Made by a program: the position numbers and the translations under genes
Notes under the pieces: model-generated
What the model was told of the DNA's origin: nothing
Seen by the model: only the letters and a program-made list of their open reading frames with translations
Database searches by the model: none
Shown here: positions 60,829-64,000 of the stretch, one piece after another
Layout: each line of letters begins with the position of its first letter
Numbering within the stretch: position 1 is the first letter of the stretch
NCBI RefSeq assembly: GCF_007744515.1
Contig: NZ_CP036268.1
Coordinates: 2,953,712-3,017,711 of the forward strand
Origin: Stratiformator vulcanicus
Lineage (GTDB): Bacteria; Planctomycetota; Planctomycetia; Planctomycetales; Planctomycetaceae
DNA: 64,000 nt
Direction of reading: 5' to 3'

Positions 60829-63072
60829 TTATGAAACGACAGCGTCTGAATCATGACGGGAGAACAGCACACGCCCGGTCAGAGCCTGCGACACGAAATA
60901 CCAAAGAACCAGAATCAGTGCGGCTCCACAAATTAACGCGGCAATCCCGTAACGTGCAAAGCTGCGGCGCATCTGCTCGACCGGCCGAACGACCTCATCA
61001 TAGCGCTGCTGCACCAAGGCGATCCAACCGGTGTCTTCAATTGGAGCGAACGCGGCGAGCCAACGGCCCTCGTACGGCGCCGCACCAAAGGGAGCTCGTC
61101 GAAAGGGGTCAAAATACGCCGCCTCACGGACCGGTTTTTTATCGGGCACACCCGATTGAACCCGCCGGGCCGCTTCGTCAAACGCGGCCGAGACGCCCCG
61201 CTCGATTTTCGGGGGAACGAGAACGCGAAATTCGGTGCCGGTGCGACCGTCCTTCTCGATCAAAATCCAAGGGTGATCGTTGGATTTGATGCGATTCAAA
61301 TCGAGATGCTCCGCAGTCATCCACTGGTGATCCAGAAGTTCGCCGTCCCGTGCATCAACCACCGCAAGTACGCTCGTCTTCGATTCGCGGGACTCGCGGC
61401 TGAACTCATCGAGCAATTGGCCGAGGTGCGTCGTTCGAGCCAGAACGGCTATCACATCACCGCTTTCGGGATCTCGCACCGGCGTTGAGATGGCGAACAT
61501 GTACTTCCAAGTCGCTTCACTACGATAGGCGAGCGACACATGCGTTTGTTGAACCACCCCGAGATCGTCGGGAAGGTCATCCTCACGGTCGTATTGAACG
61601 CCCTGACCATGAAAGTAGTCTCGGAACGCGTAAGACTTGCCGAGCGTTTTTTCGTTTTCCTTTTGCGGACCATATCGCCATTGCTGGATTCCGTGCCGAT
61701 GTTCGCCCGCACTGACAAGGAACCAACTTTGATCAGGCTCTAAACCGTCGACGAGGCGACGTTCTTTGATCGCATTGGCTCGTTGCGCCAACAGACTCCG
61801 CAGTTCGGCCAAGACATCGGCCGCCGCTGTTTCGTCCCAGTCCATCGACGCGGCTGACTTGGTCAGATCGACTACCTCGGAATCGGACGCCATGCGATCA
61901 AGTTCACGAGCGCGTTCATCCAACTCACGATCGAAACTGCGCGACAGGAGACGGGCCGTGAGATCGATCTGCCCTTGCGCCTGCTCGACCGCGTTTTCCC
62001 GGGCTGTGGAAACGGCCTCCTTCATTGTGGTCAGAAAGAAGGGCACCATCGAAAGCAGTAGCAGCATCGGTCCGACCAAGCCGAGCACCAACATTGGTCG
62101 ACGTTGCGATTCTCGGTCGCGGGCGTCCAAGGCATCGCGGACGGCCTGGGCGGTGGGAAATCGGGCGTCGGGATCGACACTCAGACAGCGGCGGACGATC
62201 TCGGCGAGCGGGCGGTCGACATGTCGCCCCAGCGACAAATCGGCGGCTCCGTCCGTCGTGACGATCCGGCGATACGTCGCGAGTCGTTCATCGATCGTCT
62301 CCGCTTCGCGCAGCTCCGCCTCAGCCTCTTCCGTGCGGTGCGGTGGTGCTCCCGTCAGCAATTGATACAGCAGAGCCCCGACTGCGTAGACGTCCCATCG
62401 GACATCGGGCACCGCATCGGAGGCGGCCTGCTCGGGAGCCATATAGAACAACGTGCCGAACGAGGGACTGCGATCGATCGATCGCCGGCTCTGCCCGAAG
62501 TCACACAGCCGAGGTTCATCACCGGCGTCGAGCAGCACGTTCGCCGGCTTCAAATCGCAATGCAAAATCCCGCTGCCGTGCGCGTGAACGAGTCCTTCCA
62601 GAACTCCGCGGATCAGCCGGACGGCGTTCGCCGTTTTGAGCGGACCACCTTCGAGGGTCCGATCGAGCGACCCCCGTGGCAGAAATTCCATGATGAAATA
62701 AGGCGGATCGACATCCCAACCGACGTCAATCAAATCGACGATATTTCGCGAGGCATCCAGCGCGGCCAGTCGCTCGACCTCCCTTGATAGCGACGCCCAT
62801 TCGATCCCCCGGCCACGCAAAAACTTAATCGCGGCTGCCCGTCCCGTTCGTCGCTCACGCGCCAGCCAGACATCACCGTAGCCGCCACTGCCCAACCGAC
62901 GTTCCAACGACCAACCGGGCGGAGCGGACGGCGCATCGGACAAGTCCGTCAGCAAACTAAGTTCGGCAGAGCGAGCCCGGCCCGCAGGGTCTTGCAGGGG
63001 CGTAGCGTCGATCAAATCAGCGCCGCGTTCACCGCGGACGGCCGATATGTCGTTGCCTTCGAATTCTTGCAT
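60829..63072 (-). CDS. Transmembrane Ser/Thr kinase with extracytoplasmic sensor
   Basis: 747 residues. Hanks-type kinase at about 55-315: Gly loop LGSGGYGDVWL, Lys83 in AAIKFL, catalytic loop HCDLKPANV (171-179), DFGQ (191) and FGTLFYMAPEQA. The usual HRD arginine is Cys172, so it is a non-RD kinase. A membrane helix (about 327-348), about 360 residues outside the membrane of Cache-sensor type (LRSLLAQRANAIKERR; YFHGQGVQYDREDD; VFAISTPVRDP-like text with VIAVLARTTHLGQ), and a second helix near 715-735 (YGIAALICGAALILVLWYFV) follow. It senses an external signal and phosphorylates cytoplasmic proteins. First gene of an operon with the FHA-cyclase. Confidence 0.9.
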   Translation of the reverse strand: MQEFEGNDISAVRGERGADLIDATPLQDPAGRARSAELSLLTDLSDAPSAPPGWSLERRLGSGGYGDVWLARERRTGRAAAIKFLRGRGIEWASLSREVERLAALDASRNIVDLIDVGWDVDPPYFIMEFLPRGSLDRTLEGGPLKTANAVRLIRGVLEGLVHAHGSGILHCDLKPANVLLDAGDEPRLCDFGQSRRSIDRSPSFGTLFYMAPEQAASDAVPDVRWDVYAVGALLYQLLTGAPPHRTEEAEAELREAETIDERLATYRRIVTTDGAADLSLGRHVDRPLAEIVRRCLSVDPDARFPTAQAVRDALDARDRESQRRPMLVLGLVGPMLLLLSMVPFFLTTMKEAVSTARENAVEQAQGQIDLTARLLSRSFDRELDERARELDRMASDSEVVDLTKSAASMDWDETAAADVLAELRSLLAQRANAIKERRLVDGLEPDQSWFLVSAGEHRHGIQQWRYGPQKENEKTLGKSYAFRDYFHGQGVQYDREDDLPDDLGVVQQTHVSLAYRSEATWKYMFAISTPVRDPESGDVIAVLARTTHLGQLLDEFSRESRESKTSVLAVVDARDGELLDHQWMTAEHLDLNRIKSNDHPWILIEKDGRTGTEFRVLVPPKIERGVSAAFDEAARRVQSGVPDKKPVREAAYFDPFRRAPFGAAPYEGRWLAAFAPIEDTGWIALVQQRYDEVVRPVEQMRRSFARYGIAALICGAALILVLWYFVSQALTGRVLFSRHDSDAVVS

Positions 63073-63474
63073 ACTGCTGCTTATTGCCAGCCTGCCGGGA
63101 CGAATCGTTTCACGCGATTATTCGCAGTTGCCGTCCCGTTCTCAATCCCGACTCATTTCGGAAGGTAATTGCCGAATCCGCGTCAAAAAACACGGAAAGA
63201 CGCGGTTGTAGGTTTGAGGAATCCATCGCCCAAATATATACTGTGGAGGCACTTGGGCCGATGGTCATCAGGCATTTACCAATATTGGCCAGCGTCCTCC
63301 GTGGCGGCCCTGTGTTCAGGACAAAATTTCACTTTTTGGCAGCGTGTGCGTCGACCTGCGGTTTCGCGGTCGCCATCACCGGGCTGCCGTTTCTGACCAA
63401 TCGCGGCGACCGCGCGCATCATTGAAACCTGCGGATCGCAACGCTCGCGAGATTTTTCACGCTAGGAGTCGAAT
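63073..63474. other. Divergent intergenic region kinase-gyrA
   Basis: 402 bases holding the gyrA promoter (63214-63242) and a leader of about 225 nt. No gene or strong hairpin seen. Confidence 0.5.
63214..63242 (+). promoter_or_regulatory. Promoter of gyrA
   Basis: TTGAGG (63214-63219) and TATACT (63237-63242), spaced exactly 17, each one or two mismatches from consensus. The start would be near 63249. Confidence 0.6.
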
Positions 63475-64000
63475 TTGGCGGACGGAGACCTTCCCGGCGA
63501 TCCGGGCGAAGTGATCGGTGCGAATGACGACCGCATAGAGCGTCTCGACATCGAAGACGAGATGCGGTCGAGTTATCTCACCTACGCGATGAGCGTCATC
63601 ATCAGCCGGGCGCTGCCCGACGTGCGTGACGGCCTCAAGCCATCGCAGCGACGCATTCTCGTCGCGATGAACGACCTCAACCTTGGACCGTCCGGCGGAC
63701 GGAAAAAGTGCGCCAAAATTGCCGGCGACACCAGCGGTAACTACCACCCGCACGGCGAAACGGGTGTTTACCCGACTCTGGTCCGAATGGCACAGAACTG
63801 GGTCATGCGGGAAGTGCTGGTCGACAAGCAGGGGAACTTTGGCTCGCTGGCCGGTTTGCCCCCGGCTGCCATGAGGTACACGGAAGCGCGACTCTCGGCC
63901 GCTTCAGCCGAGATGCTCCGCGACCTGAACCGCGACACGGTCGATTTCATTCCGACCTACGACAATTCGGCATTCGAACCGGTCGTATTGCCTTCGAGAT
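63475..64000 (+). CDS. gyrA: DNA gyrase subunit A (N-terminal part, runs off the window)
   Basis: GyrA breaks and rejoins DNA in negative supercoiling. 175 codons are visible. TTG start at 63475 with AGGAG six bases upstream (63464-63468). The winged-helix region starts [20 protein letters not shown], then [40 protein letters not shown] and [20 protein letters not shown] with the active Tyr. The quinolone-determining segment reads GETGVYP where E. coli has GDSAVYD, so Thr replaces Ser83 and Pro replaces Asp87. A GyrA-like paralogue or ParC is the alternative, since the C-terminal domain is out of view. Confidence 0.93.
   Translation, partial: MADGDLPGDPGEVIGANDDRIERLDIEDEMRSSYLTYAMSVIISRALPDVRDGLKPSQRRILVAMNDLNLGPSGGRKKCAKIAGDTSGNYHPHGETGVYPTLVRMAQNWVMREVLVDKQGNFGSLAGLPPAAMRYTEARLSAASAEMLRDLNRDTVDFIPTYDNSAFEPVVLPSR

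Noticed and set aside
1-64000. CRISPR array
   Set aside because: No series of regularly spaced identical repeats was seen. The only short repeats are the 16-bp triplet, the REP-like pairs and the 26-27 bp family.

Overview
This is a GC-rich bacterial chromosome segment with no rRNA or tRNA genes and no prophage. It most likely comes from a planctomycete of the Planctomycetaceae group. The evidence is the gene content: a six-domain ribosomal protein S1 with a long acidic tail, a pyrophosphate-type phosphofructokinase, a PEPCK-like protein resembling DUF4914, secreted VWA/HEAT/LysM proteins, a Ser/Thr kinase-FHA-cyclase signalling set, NupG-like and Gfo/Idh proteins, and a division cluster reduced to rsmH-LysM-ftsL-like-ftsI. 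The species cannot be named from sequence alone.

Layout. 1-3.5 kb: rpsA with a strong terminator, then a sigma-70 factor. 3.5-6.5 kb: an A/T-richer two-gene unit encoding a DarB/StlD-like ketosynthase fused to a haem-oxygenase-like diiron domain, plus an unknown partner. 6.6-12 kb: purD, asd, a REP-associated transposase framed by perfect 33-bp inverted repeats, DUF1622, a glutamine amidotransferase and a zinc-ribbon membrane protein. 12-15 kb: PPi-PFK and lysA. 15-23.9 kb: a secreted HEAT protein with a receiver-like insert, a short sigma-54 activator, a ccsA/hemX-hemA pair, queA and a GT4 glycosyltransferase. 23.9-29.2 kb: a long structured leader followed by the division/cell-wall cluster. 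29.2-38.4 kb: HAD hydrolase, nucleoside transporter, kbl, tmRNA, the PEPCK-like protein among four copies of a 26-27 bp repeat, a cyclophilin and an LptF/G-type permease.

38.4-43.7 kb: a small exported protein and a large secreted VWA protein. The VWA gene ends in a run of nine A. The next frame continues open from that run with no usable start codon for 52 codons, so the two halves look like one 1307-residue protein joined by slippage or broken by a one-base indel. 43.7-54.3 kb: tsaD and a CtpA protease on the minus strand, and an AddB-like/AddA-like nuclease-helicase pair with an overlapping methyltransferase on the plus strand. 54.3-63 kb: a small exported protein, an oxidoreductase, a GAF-SpoIIE phosphatase, a thermonuclease, and a kinase plus FHA-adenylate cyclase operon. 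The window ends inside gyrA.

The most unusual items are the A9-linked VWA pair, the ketosynthase-diiron oxidase fusion, the RAYT with its intact inverted repeats, the repeat-flanked PEPCK-like gene, the structured rsmH leader, and the kinase/FHA-cyclase/phosphatase neighbourhood.
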